Positions 11,001 through 19,338 of a stretch of DNA of 64,000 bases are shown one piece after another. The stretch lies in assembly GCA_964478165.1 (NCBI GenBank), contig CAYZGU010000014.1, forward strand, positions 62,001 to 126,000, in the 5' to 3' direction. The notes beneath the pieces were generated by a model, which searched no databases, was not told where the DNA came from, and saw only the letters and a list, made by a program, of their open reading frames with translations. The position numbers were made by a program, and so were the translations under genes. This stretch comes from CAYZGU01 sp964478165. GTDB taxonomy: Bacteria > Poribacteria > WGA-4E > JAJDTR01. How positions within the stretch are numbered: position 1 is the first letter of the stretch; every line of letters starts with the position of its first letter.

Positions 11001-12717
11001 TAATGCGAGCACGTATGTTGTCCGTAAAGAGGGAGAAAATCTTAAGGTTTACCAACCCTCAGCGGTGTTGACAGTTCAGAACACAGTAGGACCACGGGCT
11101 TGGTATCAATCTGGTGGTCCTGCCGACCAGTCATTCGTGCAACTGACACGTACTCCCAACGTCAAGGATCCAGTGCCACCGAACGATATGTCAACCGGTC
11201 AGCATCTGACTTTCTCAGCCAATATGTTAATCGGGATGAGTAGCGATGAACCGCGCGTCACCGGGATTGACCGTTATCTTCAGTATGGAAGGTGGTTCGA
11301 TCCGGCAAACGAAACGGACTGGCCGACTCGATGGCCATATGCATGTGTTTTGCCGAAGGGGATGGCAGATTTATTGAAAATTGGGGAAAGCGACATGGGG
11401 AAAGCGACCATCTCCGTTTATGGTGCTAAATTCACGGTGACTGGTGTGCTCGGTGTAGGCTTTAAGGATTTAACTGACAACGACGGTGAGGAGCTGACGC
11501 CGGTAGATCAACAGTTGATGAAGCAACAAAGCTCGAGGGGAGCAGGCGCACAGAGTGGCCAAAGTGGTAGCGGCGAACTGCAGAAACACATCCACCTTAC
11601 ACCCGATAGCGTTGCCATTTTGCCGTATCAAGTTGTAATTAATCAGGGTGGGACTTTGCGCTCAGTGGCCATTAACATGGAACCCCAACCAGGAGAGCCG
11701 TCGATTCCCACTGCTGTTGACAAACTCGATTTGATAATGGCGCCGCTGATGAGTAGAATGGCAATTGACTTTTTCGTTGCTCGGGACAAGAATACTTATC
11801 TCTATAGTTCAATTGGGATGACTTCTTTCTCTGGTATGGGCAATTTATTCGTGCCGATTCTCATTGCCGCATTGATTGTACTCAACACTATGCTTGGCGC
11901 AGTCTACGAAAGGATTAGGGAGATTAGTATCTACAGTTCTGTTGGGCTTGCGCCTGTGCACATTGCGTTTCTTTTTCTGGCAGAGGCGTGTGTATACGCG
12001 ATTGTTGGAGCAGTGCTGGGGTACTTACTAGGCCAGGTTGTAGCCACGCTACTAGTTCAGTTTGGTTGGTTGTCTGGTTTGACGTTGAATTACTCCTCAA
12101 TGTCCACTGTAGTGGCAACACTAATCGTGATGGTGGTGGTAATCGGTAGCACGCTATATCCGGCGATTAAAGCCAGCCGAATGGCAGTTCCAGATCTAGA
12201 GCGGAAATGGAAATTGCCCGATCCCTCAGGCGATGAATGGCACTTTAATCTACCGTTCACGGTATTATCCGAGGAAGCGCTGGGTTTGAACGTGTTCATG
12301 CGCGCATATTTTGAGGCGCATGCCGATGAATCGGCAAGTGAGTTTTATACGAATCAAGTTGCTTTCAATCGTTCGACGGAGGACATCAAAGAACCGGTGG
12401 ATGAATCATACGCTATCAGTATGATGGTGTGGGTGGCGCCCTATGACTTGGGCGTGAGCCAATCAATTAGGTTTGTGACTGCGCCGGTGGGCGAGGAGGA
12501 GGAGGAACTGTACCAGATTGCACTTGATGTGCACCGTGAGAGCGGAGAGGTTGCATCGTGGAAACGGGTGAATCGTCGGTTCTTGAATCTGTTACGTAAG
12601 CAGTTGTTGATTTGGCGGACACTTAGCCCCGATGTGCGCGGTGAATTCCATGAGCGTGGGCGTGAGGAGACTGAAGTTCTTTCTGGCACCGAACTAGGCC
12701 CACAACCTGCGGATTGA
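5071..12717 (+). CDS. Giant LysM / calcium-loop / PA / degenerate M28 peptidase / FtsX permease fusion protein
   Basis: This is a 2548-residue envelope protein. Residues 5-27 form a signal anchor. An M28-type N-terminal region (about 30-140) is followed by two LysM modules (141-206 and 233-345). Acidic DG-x-DND-type loops (178-193; 271-286, 299-315, 318-333) interrupt them before their closing strands, EVFIP (202-206) and LFIP (342-345). PA-domain segments surround the modules (RAPLYYGGRG at 211, GSIVLVDFN at 347-355). An M28 aminopeptidase fold spans about 450-560, but the metal ligands look replaced (AYYDS, GAEPTSG, DGHFQG). A basic coiled coil lies at about 594-690, followed by about 1000 unassigned residues. 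Three membrane segments (about 1695-1774) precede an FtsX permease: TM1 1818-1838, a large periplasmic loop, then TMs at 2260-2280, 2297-2328 and 2345-2367. I chose ATG 5071 because an AGAGGACAGG purine run precedes it; an in-frame GTG lies at 5041. No ABC ATPase is adjacent. Function is unknown; an envelope-spanning mechanotransmission or scaffold role is inference. Confidence 0.85.
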   Translation: MSTRKRFLHISWICMVFLFSAYTLFAVEGESVRGLSEIAVRIRDQVDISRIRKDVARLTSLSSRVTGYPDSASASKYVFDRFVDIGLENVESRDFPIPVPIDHDDGKLEVLNENDEVLRTLKIRPIWPNLVRTSLLPRGLKHLVEEGETLESISASYRVNLQAILSDSHNEYLQDQAGDGQDNDRDGKVDEPGEVVLVTGNEVFIPTGGLRAPLYYGGRGNLEDFNDKDIGGIWYTVQAGETLADIAHRFRISVGSISDDILNSHLQKMEDGIDNDEDGEIDEYGEIPLLSDIVHWDSDGIDNDADGFVDEQPGDATDGFDNNNDGQIDEEGEFVAASESSLFIPRGSIVLVDFNSSAQWINASMLGAKAVVFIEPETTIRGEAETKFLTVPANIPRFWISRADAAELLQMLGEEETAEARSMPPSPTDSVMVRLNATMTWEQRVGQNIRGFLEGSDPALKDEMVVVTAYYDSMSVVPSLAPGAEPTSGIASLLELARVLSKEEYRPGRSMLFVATDGHFQGLAGMRYFMYGVGQDIVTRGDYNIDSSSAPGVPTLGGMSKGLGLDLRPFKELGRKLVLSIDRSVLVDLPPEFFYEVHQLDEKIRSLRSTVVGLGDTYGRITSLRDKQRDFKEKLKKRRRIVKKRAKQGYTQEEKSRLEANLTKFKKDALQTTQFLRVVVDRMDRLQSMALVACREAQQELIEKVALPMARLDAWALDRLVADMDAGVVHGSYNRTPDSAYLKPEQDQQGAYFLPIPPSLVGTPEATSVQQLSDYLEDWEFSDSRKFMLQYTQERLLDRHLDFHGLEAMKDARKIVYRASQQNKSLDDDVTEERRLLTSAVQKISPAMNFESAIKEIIVRLRTQGDYMPDDINRTLAPFVSNAVLSRLKTIQSQLRQKTSNVDDVSVGGTTQESNGLFVEELIKDKQGIFEIAMRNARLERQRLTWLLETNRHASLNRPYFEEEELVLRHYLSDDEAEAAIGVRGQIVARLEEDRLLQFVRQKAQDDIVELQNLRNGLERYDRDFPEDVKILLRDNMLTLRNSRFRNIQSRVAIIARFSRPEYDSNIAAVEQAISLQDLFNRYYTSLFISVDFSTQSDKFGVFNKGWFYDQQPEFVLRREFSIIGNRLMEYAKDADFGVRIAKLWTFTDDQIRQAVMDSQWELASVIQEKETLQGKPLETLVLEHHDSLVELSDVSRLMKMQFDQMKERGEPSEDMLKDMDYIRDEVERFILGDVRDARRSRKNKIGLLNRLPMMLALRHEDPSELSPNEIDDIQTLIDIVGLGGQTNFVNAISASGAKTWRTYIPGKIAFDSEVATLIGKTGIAFATIEDGRLLTDTPLDTIERMDLRHEGNLHKQVKTLAAILVQAMRHPMMPTGAKVENFYCNLFGDVVEYDARESALPTTPVPYPIVVLRRKHKTMMGVRGDLVAMGNKKAQFDVPGLAMEGRATIRPGGVQAVEAYLLDNDSGDIVYAPDLGNFGAKLTNFDKLGIHHRRRGCRVTVFPCVSTTIFDLVDQRYLRTLRELQVYDGLSDSPPEKFGMSKPWQQEGVSATEPIALVYSEPKSRIKIGMAYGQVGKRLLLIKAGKSGAKNPALYTGEGFVVRENGSIRVTPYVVVRDMWWLDENRTSLYKRFGISSDRLDQLHFFANEHLNQAEISLAKKEYSTAMKLARAAWGYESRAYPDVKKTGNDVVNGVMFYLALLLPFAYFMERLIFGFSDVHKQIAASAVIFILVFFFLAQVHPAFQITTTPVIILIAFVVLVLTVFVIGIILRKFEEQLDKMRQESSRVHKADVGRLAASAAAFSLGVSNMRKRKGRTILTCATLVILTFTVISFTSVRTFMHPNKTTLPSVTPRYTGMLIRDQFWRPLEEPVLTSITNDLKSTRLPEADFRLMMRNQGKSPTEIESIIAQLDERGAISNVGSDLTLLSKIDSRFQEDLVDETITRGLCQEFERIGLFLSPQTSIHAGPADSWELTGNASTYVVRKEGENLKVYQPSAVLTVQNTVGPRAWYQSGGPADQSFVQLTRTPNVKDPVPPNDMSTGQHLTFSANMLIGMSSDEPRVTGIDRYLQYGRWFDPANETDWPTRWPYACVLPKGMADLLKIGESDMGKATISVYGAKFTVTGVLGVGFKDLTDNDGEELTPVDQQLMKQQSSRGAGAQSGQSGSGELQKHIHLTPDSVAILPYQVVINQGGTLRSVAINMEPQPGEPSIPTAVDKLDLIMAPLMSRMAIDFFVARDKNTYLYSSIGMTSFSGMGNLFVPILIAALIVLNTMLGAVYERIREISIYSSVGLAPVHIAFLFLAEACVYAIVGAVLGYLLGQVVATLLVQFGWLSGLTLNYSSMSTVVATLIVMVVVIGSTLYPAIKASRMAVPDLERKWKLPDPSGDEWHFNLPFTVLSEEALGLNVFMRAYFEAHADESASEFYTNQVAFNRSTEDIKEPVDESYAISMMVWVAPYDLGVSQSIRFVTAPVGEEEEELYQIALDVHRESGEVASWKRVNRRFLNLLRKQLLIWRTLSPDVRGEFHERGREETEVLSGTELGPQPAD

Positions 12718-13152
12718 CCTTTCTAAGGAGTAAAAATTCACGGTTCGCCAGGATAGAAAGGTTAAGAAATGCCTTTCCATCTAAAGCTTCCTGCCTCTTG
12801 GCTCGTGAAGGCAAGCACTGTCAGAAGTCGGCTCAGTAGTTGGCTGGTAAGCGAGGAAACTCGTCCTCCGGGTTTGTACCACAATACCTGAGCATACGCG
12901 TGTGGAATCTTAGACATGGAGCGTTGATCGAATTGGGAAACCAAACCCGTCTTTCTAGGGCGGTCCTGTCTAGCCCTCTTGTGCGTCTAATCCGTTGTTG
13001 CTACGCTGACTCTGTAGGTAGTGGATTGGACCGCTATTTGTGGAGATGGCATAGATTGAGCGTAAAGTTGCTGTGGATGGTTGCAACGCCTGTGTTTGAT
13101 CAGATTTTCACGTGACACCCACCTGAAAATAAAACAATCCTATCGAATCCAT
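12718..13152. other. Intergenic region
   Basis: About 435 bases lie between the giant gene and the DUF6785-like gene. An AAGGAG sequence just after the stop (about 12724) is not followed by a usable start codon. I see no gene, hairpin or convincing promoter. Confidence 0.4.
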
Positions 13153-15078
13153 ATGGAAGACCAAGCACAGGCTAAGAGTCCGGGAGTCACGCCACGTCTC
13201 CTCTTTATTGTCCTTATCCTCGTCCCCGTCAACTGTTATTTCCTCCTCCAAATGGAATTGGTACGTTATACTTTTCCCACCTGGATTGTGCCTCTCTCCA
13301 ATGTGATTTTCACGCTGACAGTTGTCATGGCAATTAATTATCTGGTTCGCCGCGTCGTTCCGGGTATGGGGCTTCGCCATGGTGAGCTTGTGGTGCTTTA
13401 TGTGATTCTCAGCATTACTACGACTCTGTCGGGGGGTGATATCCTTCAGGCGATTCTCTCTATCTTGGGGTATGCTTTTTGGTTTGCCACACCTGAAAAT
13501 GAGTTTCAAGAACTATTCATCCGACATCTTCCGCGTTGGCTTACGGTATCCGATTCGGCCGCTTTGCAGGATTTCTACGAGGGCGAGTCTTCTCTGTATC
13601 TAGCTCACCACTTGAAGGTATGGGGGCCGGTAGTGTTAGCCTGGCTGCTAATTTTCATTGTTCTGGCCTTCAATTTTTTGTGCTTGAATACCATTCTCCG
13701 TCGCCAATGGACAGAACATGAACGGTTGAGTTACCCGATTGCTCAATTGGCATTGCAGATGACCCGGCCCACTTCCCGATTTTTTCGGAACAAGCGGATG
13801 TGGATAGGATTTAGCATTGGTGCAGGAATAACACTGATCAACGGGCTTAGCTATATTTACCCGGAAGTTCCGTCTGTGCCCGTTAAGCGTACGTATTATA
13901 GCGTCACTGAAGGTCCGTTGAGATTTTTTGCCGGTAGTGATGACATGATACGGCTCTCCCTTTATCCTTATGCCATTGGCATTCTCTTTCTGATGCCCTT
14001 GGATATACTTGCTTCTACCGTTTTCTTTTGCGGCATATACCGTGTGCAATTGGCTATGGGAAGAATCATGAACTGGGACACGGTGCCCGGATTCCCATTT
14101 CAGGGTGAACAGATGGTGGGCGGGTTTTTCGCGCTTTGTGTTATTGTGTTTCTGTCGGGGAAGGGACACTTTATACGTGTGGTGAAACGCGCGCTTGGTT
14201 GGAGCGATGATTTAGATGATAGCGAGGAACCGCTCCCATATCGCTGGGCGTTCTGGGGTTTGATCACAGGTTTGGTCGTCTTGTTTTTTCTGCTTCGCCG
14301 GACAGGTATGTCTTTCTGGGTGGCTTCTAGCTTCGGAGCTCTTTTCTTGATTTCACCAACCGTCATGACCCGTCTCCGTGCGGAAGCTGGTATATTTACC
14401 TGCTTTGGGTTTGCGCCGCGAGTCCTGTTGAGTCGGTGGTTAGGCACGCGTCGGCTGGGAGCTCAAAACCTGACAGCGCTGACTGTGTGCTTCTTCAACA
14501 GTGAGTACCGTCCGCAGCAGATGCCGCACCAATTGGAGGCGTTTAAGATTTCGGAGCAAGCTAAGCTCTCTCATCGACACATGTTTTTTGCTATTCTTCT
14601 CGCCACGGGGCTTGGCGTGGTTGTCTCCTTCTGGATTCAACTCCACCTCTACTATGATCGCGGAGCGGCTTCTGGCTACTTCGGTCCATGGGCTCTGGGA
14701 CACGGTAGGCGTTGGTACGGGTGGCTGCGAGATTGGATCTACTATCCGACCAACACTGATTGGTTCGGGGTTACTTTCATGGGTGCCGGATTTTCAATCA
14801 TGATGGTTCTCGCATTTTTACGATCCAGAGTTTTCTGGTTGCCACACCCGCTTGGATTTCTGATAGCGGGAGGCGGAGAGTTACCCGGTGACCTGTTGTT
14901 GCCACTTATCATCTGTTTGGTCGCGAAATGGATTATTCTCAAGAACGGTGGAATCCGGAGTTATCGGCGGGCTGTACCTTTTTTCCTGGGGCTTGTTCTA
15001 GGTGATTTCTTGCTAGGCAGTATCTGGAGTATATTGAGCATTGCTCTGAACATGGAGATGTATCAGTTTTATCCGTAA
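13153..15078 (+). CDS. DUF6785-type multi-pass membrane protein
   Basis: This 641-residue integral membrane protein has roughly twelve to fourteen hydrophobic segments. It opens with a TPRLLFIVLILVPVNCYFLL helix and a following MELVRYTFPTW loop. That opening, the GELVVLYVILSITTTLSGGD helix and the WTEHERLSYPIAQLALQM segment match the DUF6785/DUF6784 family, a poorly characterised group resembling oligopeptide-transporter permeases. I prefer ATG 13153. A TTG at 13081 would add 24 residues without hydrophobic or domain content, and neither start has a clear Shine-Dalgarno. It lies co-directionally about 435 bases after the giant FtsX fusion. A transport role is plausible but substrate and mechanism are unknown. 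Confidence 0.8.
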   Translation: MEDQAQAKSPGVTPRLLFIVLILVPVNCYFLLQMELVRYTFPTWIVPLSNVIFTLTVVMAINYLVRRVVPGMGLRHGELVVLYVILSITTTLSGGDILQAILSILGYAFWFATPENEFQELFIRHLPRWLTVSDSAALQDFYEGESSLYLAHHLKVWGPVVLAWLLIFIVLAFNFLCLNTILRRQWTEHERLSYPIAQLALQMTRPTSRFFRNKRMWIGFSIGAGITLINGLSYIYPEVPSVPVKRTYYSVTEGPLRFFAGSDDMIRLSLYPYAIGILFLMPLDILASTVFFCGIYRVQLAMGRIMNWDTVPGFPFQGEQMVGGFFALCVIVFLSGKGHFIRVVKRALGWSDDLDDSEEPLPYRWAFWGLITGLVVLFFLLRRTGMSFWVASSFGALFLISPTVMTRLRAEAGIFTCFGFAPRVLLSRWLGTRRLGAQNLTALTVCFFNSEYRPQQMPHQLEAFKISEQAKLSHRHMFFAILLATGLGVVVSFWIQLHLYYDRGAASGYFGPWALGHGRRWYGWLRDWIYYPTNTDWFGVTFMGAGFSIMMVLAFLRSRVFWLPHPLGFLIAGGGELPGDLLLPLIICLVAKWIILKNGGIRSYRRAVPFFLGLVLGDFLLGSIWSILSIALNMEMYQFYP

Positions 15079-15329
15079 CATCGTCAGAATGGTTAATCTC
15101 ATTTAACACGGATTGACTGTGATCTGATCTCGCCCCTTGCAACCCGCAAAGAGCCCTTATTAGGCTGCGTGTTTTCGTTAACACATTTTGGGTGTTCGGT
15201 CCTTCTAGGGTGCGAAGAAGAAGGAGTTCCTCGAAGTGCGGGTTACATCCTACAGCCATTGCGGAAGGATTTGTCGAAGGTTCTATTCTCAGGAGCGCTA
15301 GAAGTCTTGGAATAGCTTTGTTAGCGCCG

Positions 15330-16829
15330 TCAGACAGAAAATTCGGTTCTGTTTCTAGGTCTATGTGCTCTGTCATCATGTAATCTTATTTCCGAAAATT
15401 GTGCTTTTCTAAAACCTTCCGATTTGTGTTGATCCCATATCCTGTATAACAATTGAGGCATCGTACTTTCTTTAATTAGTTGAGTCTTGAGTTGTTGCGT
15501 ATCGACATGTTCCCACAGATTCCTATGTTTTGCGGGATCGTTTTGCATGTCGTAGAGCTCCCCGTATTCGTTGCCGTGATAGAGCACGATTTTATATCGC
15601 GTTGTGCGATACGTCGTTGCGAAACTCGGTGGTGAACTAGATTTGGCTGTGTTTCAGTTCGGCTCTAACACATTATAGTAGTCACTTCGTACATGATCGC
15701 GGTGGTAGTTTGGCTGAGTGTTTCCGGTCAATATTGGTACGAGAGAACGTCCGTGTGTCCAGCCCGGATGAATGCCAACAAGCTCACAAATGGTTGGCGA
15801 AAGGTCAGTTAGTTCAACTAGTGCGTCCGATTGTATGTTTGTTTCAAAGTCTTTGGGCCAGCTGATGACAAGTGGTACTCGGACCACAGGCCCTCGTAAA
15901 ACCGACAGCCTTTGTGCACGAGACCGTGGTCTCCCATGAAAATTATAATTGTATTGTCGCGTTGACCGCTGTATTCCAATGTGTCCATGAGGCGATCAAC
16001 GTTGGAATCAATGAGTTCAATCATAGCATAATAGTTTGCTTTGTGCTGTTGTTGGAGTACGTCGGGAATTCCTGGCTGGTTTTGAAAAATGTGCGAACTC
16101 AAACGAGCTTGGACTTCTAGATCGTTCTCTTGGAAACGTGGATTTGGCATGGATTGGGGATCAATGTTAGCAACAAGCGAGGCTGGTGCGTCGTATGGCG
16201 GATGTGGGTCAAAAGTGTTAACGCTCATTAACCACGGTCCATTCCGCGATTTGTTCATGAATTCGATGGCGCGATCAAAGCACCAGGTTGTTTGATGTAA
16301 CTCGGCTGGGAAGTCCCTATGACAACGGGACCCAGATTGGCCGTCGTACTTACTAGTATCGAGCAACCTGGTCCAAACCATCTATGGATTCGAGCCAGGT
16401 CCAGTATTGATTGGAATTGTTGCGATTTCCTGTGGCGGAGTGGTTGTACCAGAATTCGCGATAGCCGTCATCAATGCGTTGCTCTTCACCCTCCCACGCT
16501 GATGCGAGGTGAAGTTTGCCAGAAAGTCCACAGTCATAACCTATATCATGAAGTGTTGCTGTAACGAGCCGTGCATTCTCTGGCAGATTGCAGCGCTCGT
16601 TCCCATTGATGTTACAATGTACGGAGGACGGGTACAGACCTGTGAGGAAGCTGGTGCGGGAGGGTGTGCAGATTGGATTCTGACAATGGGCGTGGGTGAA
16701 GGCAACGCCTTGGACACACAGCCGATCGAGGTTGGGCGTTCTAATGGCGGTATTGCCGAGTGCGTGAACCGTATCAAAGTTTTGTTGATCGGTACAGATC
16801 TATAGGATGTTCGGACGTTCGTAGGTCAA
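15330..16829 (-). pseudogene. Sulfatase (formylglycine-dependent) pseudogene
   Basis: Three frames together spell a type I sulfatase. A TTG start at 16829 has AAGGAG 8 bases upstream, and codon 10 is TAG (16800-16802) where homologues have a hydrophobic residue (RPNIL-stop-ICTDQQ). The same frame then gives NTAIRTPNLDRL and the formylglycine motif CTPSR. It frameshifts at about 16355-16385 into the frame with DGQSGSR, DPHPPYDAP and FMGDHGLVHKG. It shifts again at about 15885-15895 into VRVPLVISWPKDF, and once more at about 15640 before the C-terminal ELYDMQNDPAKHRNLW block. One nonsense and three frameshift lesions mean no functional enzyme unless the assembly is poor. An intact version would hydrolyse sulfate esters of carbohydrates. 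Confidence 0.85.
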
Positions 16830-17568
16830 TATCGAATCTCCTTGGGCTGTTTAGGTTTTTTAAAATGGGTTTTGTAGAGATTTTGGCAGACCTCTCTGGA
16901 GTTGAAGATGATGGTGAGGTGGTGGGGATAAGATGGAAATGTCTCGATGTTTCGGTTTCTTGGCGTGGTAACACAATTGCGCGCCAAAAGCTCTCCACGT
17001 GCTTAGGTTATCTCTTGAAAGAATGGCCTACACCATATGAAAAACTATAAAAGTGCGATAGAATTTCTTCGAAATATCCGCTTTCCCCTTATTCAGTATA
17101 ATAGCGGTGTGTTCAGCACGATCCAACATTGTCGTGAACGGTTGTCGAGCAGGTTTGCGCCGTCATTGTTCTAAAAGATTATACTCTACTTGTGTTAAAA
17201 GATCTCATTACGAATATTTTCTCAAAGTTACGGACCATGGATTTGGCATTGTAGTGTCTTTTAGCCGGTAACTGAACGGCGTATTGATAAGATGAGGCTT
17301 TTGCATAGTTGTTGCGATGCCGATCGAAGATGGTCTCCCGCAGTTCGTTTTTGTTAGGTTGGCGCCAGTCTCTATAGAGTGTGTCCTAGAAGCCCGTGCC
17401 AACAACAGGGAGTTCTAGATGACACACTCTATAGCAGAAAAAACGATGGGTCCCTTGTGGCGGTGCGCAACGCACGGATCATCCTGTCCGGCTTGCTACG
17501 GTAGATACGAGATTGTCGTTGCTGTTCGGGGATGAGTGTTCTTCGTTGTGTGTGTCCTATTGGGTAGC
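16830..17568. other. Intergenic region with one long hairpin
   Basis: About 740 bases without a credible gene separate the sulfatase relic from the FG-GAP array. The only structured element is the inverted repeat at 17372-17434. Confidence 0.4.
17372..17434. repeat. Long inverted repeat (hairpin)
   Basis: The left arm CTATAGAGTGTGTCCTAGAA (17372-17391) pairs with 17413-17434. The pairing is complete except for a two-base bulge in the right arm, and the loop is about 21 bases. It lies about 135 bases beyond the 3' end of the first FG-GAP gene (minus strand). No T-run follows on either strand, so a simple terminator is not the best explanation. A MITE-like or transposon-end remnant or a regulatory hairpin is possible. 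Confidence 0.7.
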
Positions 17569-19203
17569 TTATTTTACAATTAGCATTCGGTGCGTCCCCT
17601 GAAAATCCTCAGCCTGTAGCGTGTAAAAAAAAACGCCACTGGAAACGATCTCTCCGACTTGGTTTCTTCCGTCCCAATGGGCGGCGGTTGCTCGAGTGAG
17701 ATAGTCGCCCGATTTTTGGGTTCCGAGGTCTAATTTTCGCGTGAGTTGACCTTGCATGTTGTAGATGTGGATCGTTACAGGGGCATCGCTTCCTAGTCGG
17801 TATGGTAACCAGGTTTCCGGGTTGAATGGATTTGGGAAGTTCTGGTACAGTGCCGTCTGCTTGACTTGCCCTAAGGTTGTCATTTTCAATCCAAACGGCT
17901 CGCTGGCGAAAGGCAATGTGTCGAAGGTATCCACCCCATTATAGACGTAACCCGCGGAGCCCAGTCCGGCTTCCGCACCCTCGTTGGGAGCGTTATGGGA
18001 GGCGACAATAATCATGTCGCCGCGCATAGAGACCCAAGAGCCGTAATTTAGTCGTTGTCCGCGGTCTTCTGGTACCACCTTTGTTTTCTCCACCCAATGT
18101 CCGTCAACGCGTGCAAACGAATAAGCAGCACCTGAGCCTACGTGTTGGTGGTCACTAGCAAACGGTGCGCCGATGATGGCATTTCTTCCGGTGGTAGAGA
18201 CACCCTGTCCAAAGCGATCTGCTGGCTTCACGTCTTTTCCGATTAGCCTCGCCTGTTGTTGCCATTTGTTACCGTTACGTTGGAAAATATAGGCCGCACC
18301 ACTATCTCTTCCAGCGTTAGTATCTGCGAGTGGTGCCCCGATGATTAGAGTATCCCCGGCGATGGACAGAGAAGAGCCAAACCTGTCGGCTTTTCCAGGA
18401 TTATTTGCCGTAAGTTTGGCTTGTTCTCTCCATTTCTCTCCCTGGCGTACGAAGACATATGCTGCACCGGCATATCGGATTCCACCATGCGTGTGGTTCG
18501 GTGCACCCACTATAGCCGTATTTCCGCTGATGACTACGGCTTGTCCGAAACTGTCGGAACCATTTAAATCTTTGGGCATGAGCTTCGACTGCTGTATCCA
18601 TTCCTCCCCATTACGGACAAAAACAAAGGCCGAACCAGCATTCTTTCCAGCCTCATCATCTCCGGGTGAGCCAATGAGAACAGTAGTCCGGTAAATCGAG
18701 ACGGCGTCTCCGAACCTGTCTAATTCGACGGGTTTTGGGGGCAAGAGTTTTGCGTGTTGTTTCCAGTTTTTCCCTTTCGGGGTGAAAATATAAACCGCGC
18801 CGAACCCTTGGTGGCCAAAACTTCCTTCGAGATTGTCTCCGCCATGAAGGTCCCTTGGGGCACCGATGGCGATATGACTGGGACTCGCCAGGTCGTGGAT
18901 TGCGGTGATGGAAATGGAGTACGCAAATGAGGGAACAGCTGGATCGCGGTTGTTGTGGTCTTTTGCCCTCAGTTCAGCTGTCTTTGTCCATTTGTTGTAC
19001 TGCTTGACAAAGACTGTTGCGCGACCTTCTCCATGACTTGCGATAACTACGGTGTCTCCGACGATGTCTGTAGACAATTGCTTGTTCTTATTGCCTTCCT
19101 CTGCGCCGATGAGTTTGACTTCGTTTTGTCCGGCGTGACTGAGATTCATAATGCAGATTCCGAGTGAAAGTCCAATTATTAATAACCGCGCGATATTCTT
19201 CAT
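17569..19203 (-). CDS. FG-GAP seven-bladed propeller secreted protein, paralogue 1
   Basis: This 544-residue protein has a signal peptide (about 1-24, ending near SHAG). Seven FG-GAP-type repeats follow, of the form RFGxxVSI...IIGAP...GAAYxFxRxGxxW (about 28-430), enough for an integrin-alpha-like seven-bladed beta-propeller. The C-terminal 85 residues form a FlgD-like sorting or Ig-like domain with the NFPNPFNPETWLPYRL core and a WDGRN...SSGVFFYTL end. AGGAG lies 6 bases before ATG 19203. It is the downstream member of a tandem array of four related copies on this strand. Export is clear; sorting by the C-terminal domain, ligand binding and adhesion are inferences from family architecture. 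Confidence 0.88.
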   Translation of the reverse strand: MKNIARLLIIGLSLGICIMNLSHAGQNEVKLIGAEEGNKNKQLSTDIVGDTVVIASHGEGRATVFVKQYNKWTKTAELRAKDHNNRDPAVPSFAYSISITAIHDLASPSHIAIGAPRDLHGGDNLEGSFGHQGFGAVYIFTPKGKNWKQHAKLLPPKPVELDRFGDAVSIYRTTVLIGSPGDDEAGKNAGSAFVFVRNGEEWIQQSKLMPKDLNGSDSFGQAVVISGNTAIVGAPNHTHGGIRYAGAAYVFVRQGEKWREQAKLTANNPGKADRFGSSLSIAGDTLIIGAPLADTNAGRDSGAAYIFQRNGNKWQQQARLIGKDVKPADRFGQGVSTTGRNAIIGAPFASDHQHVGSGAAYSFARVDGHWVEKTKVVPEDRGQRLNYGSWVSMRGDMIIVASHNAPNEGAEAGLGSAGYVYNGVDTFDTLPFASEPFGLKMTTLGQVKQTALYQNFPNPFNPETWLPYRLGSDAPVTIHIYNMQGQLTRKLDLGTQKSGDYLTRATAAHWDGRNQVGEIVSSGVFFYTLQAEDFQGTHRMLIVK

Positions 19204-19338
19204 GGGAATCTCCTAATTGGGTTAGGTGTATGTAGAACGCTATCTACTACGCAGAGAGGCGCCGTGGTCTTCATGAAAAACAAATGCTTATAAGATTCTG
19301 GTGAAGAAAATGAACTCTTCCCACCTTTTTCTTGTGTC

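Noticed and set aside
12855..12890. A GAGGAAACTCGTCCTCCGGG stretch reminiscent of RNase P RNA
   Set aside because: It lacks the conserved GAGGAAAGTCC core and other P-RNA helices.
15130..15180. A possible terminator after the DUF6785-like gene
   Set aside because: The stem needs a four-base bulge and the T-run is weak.
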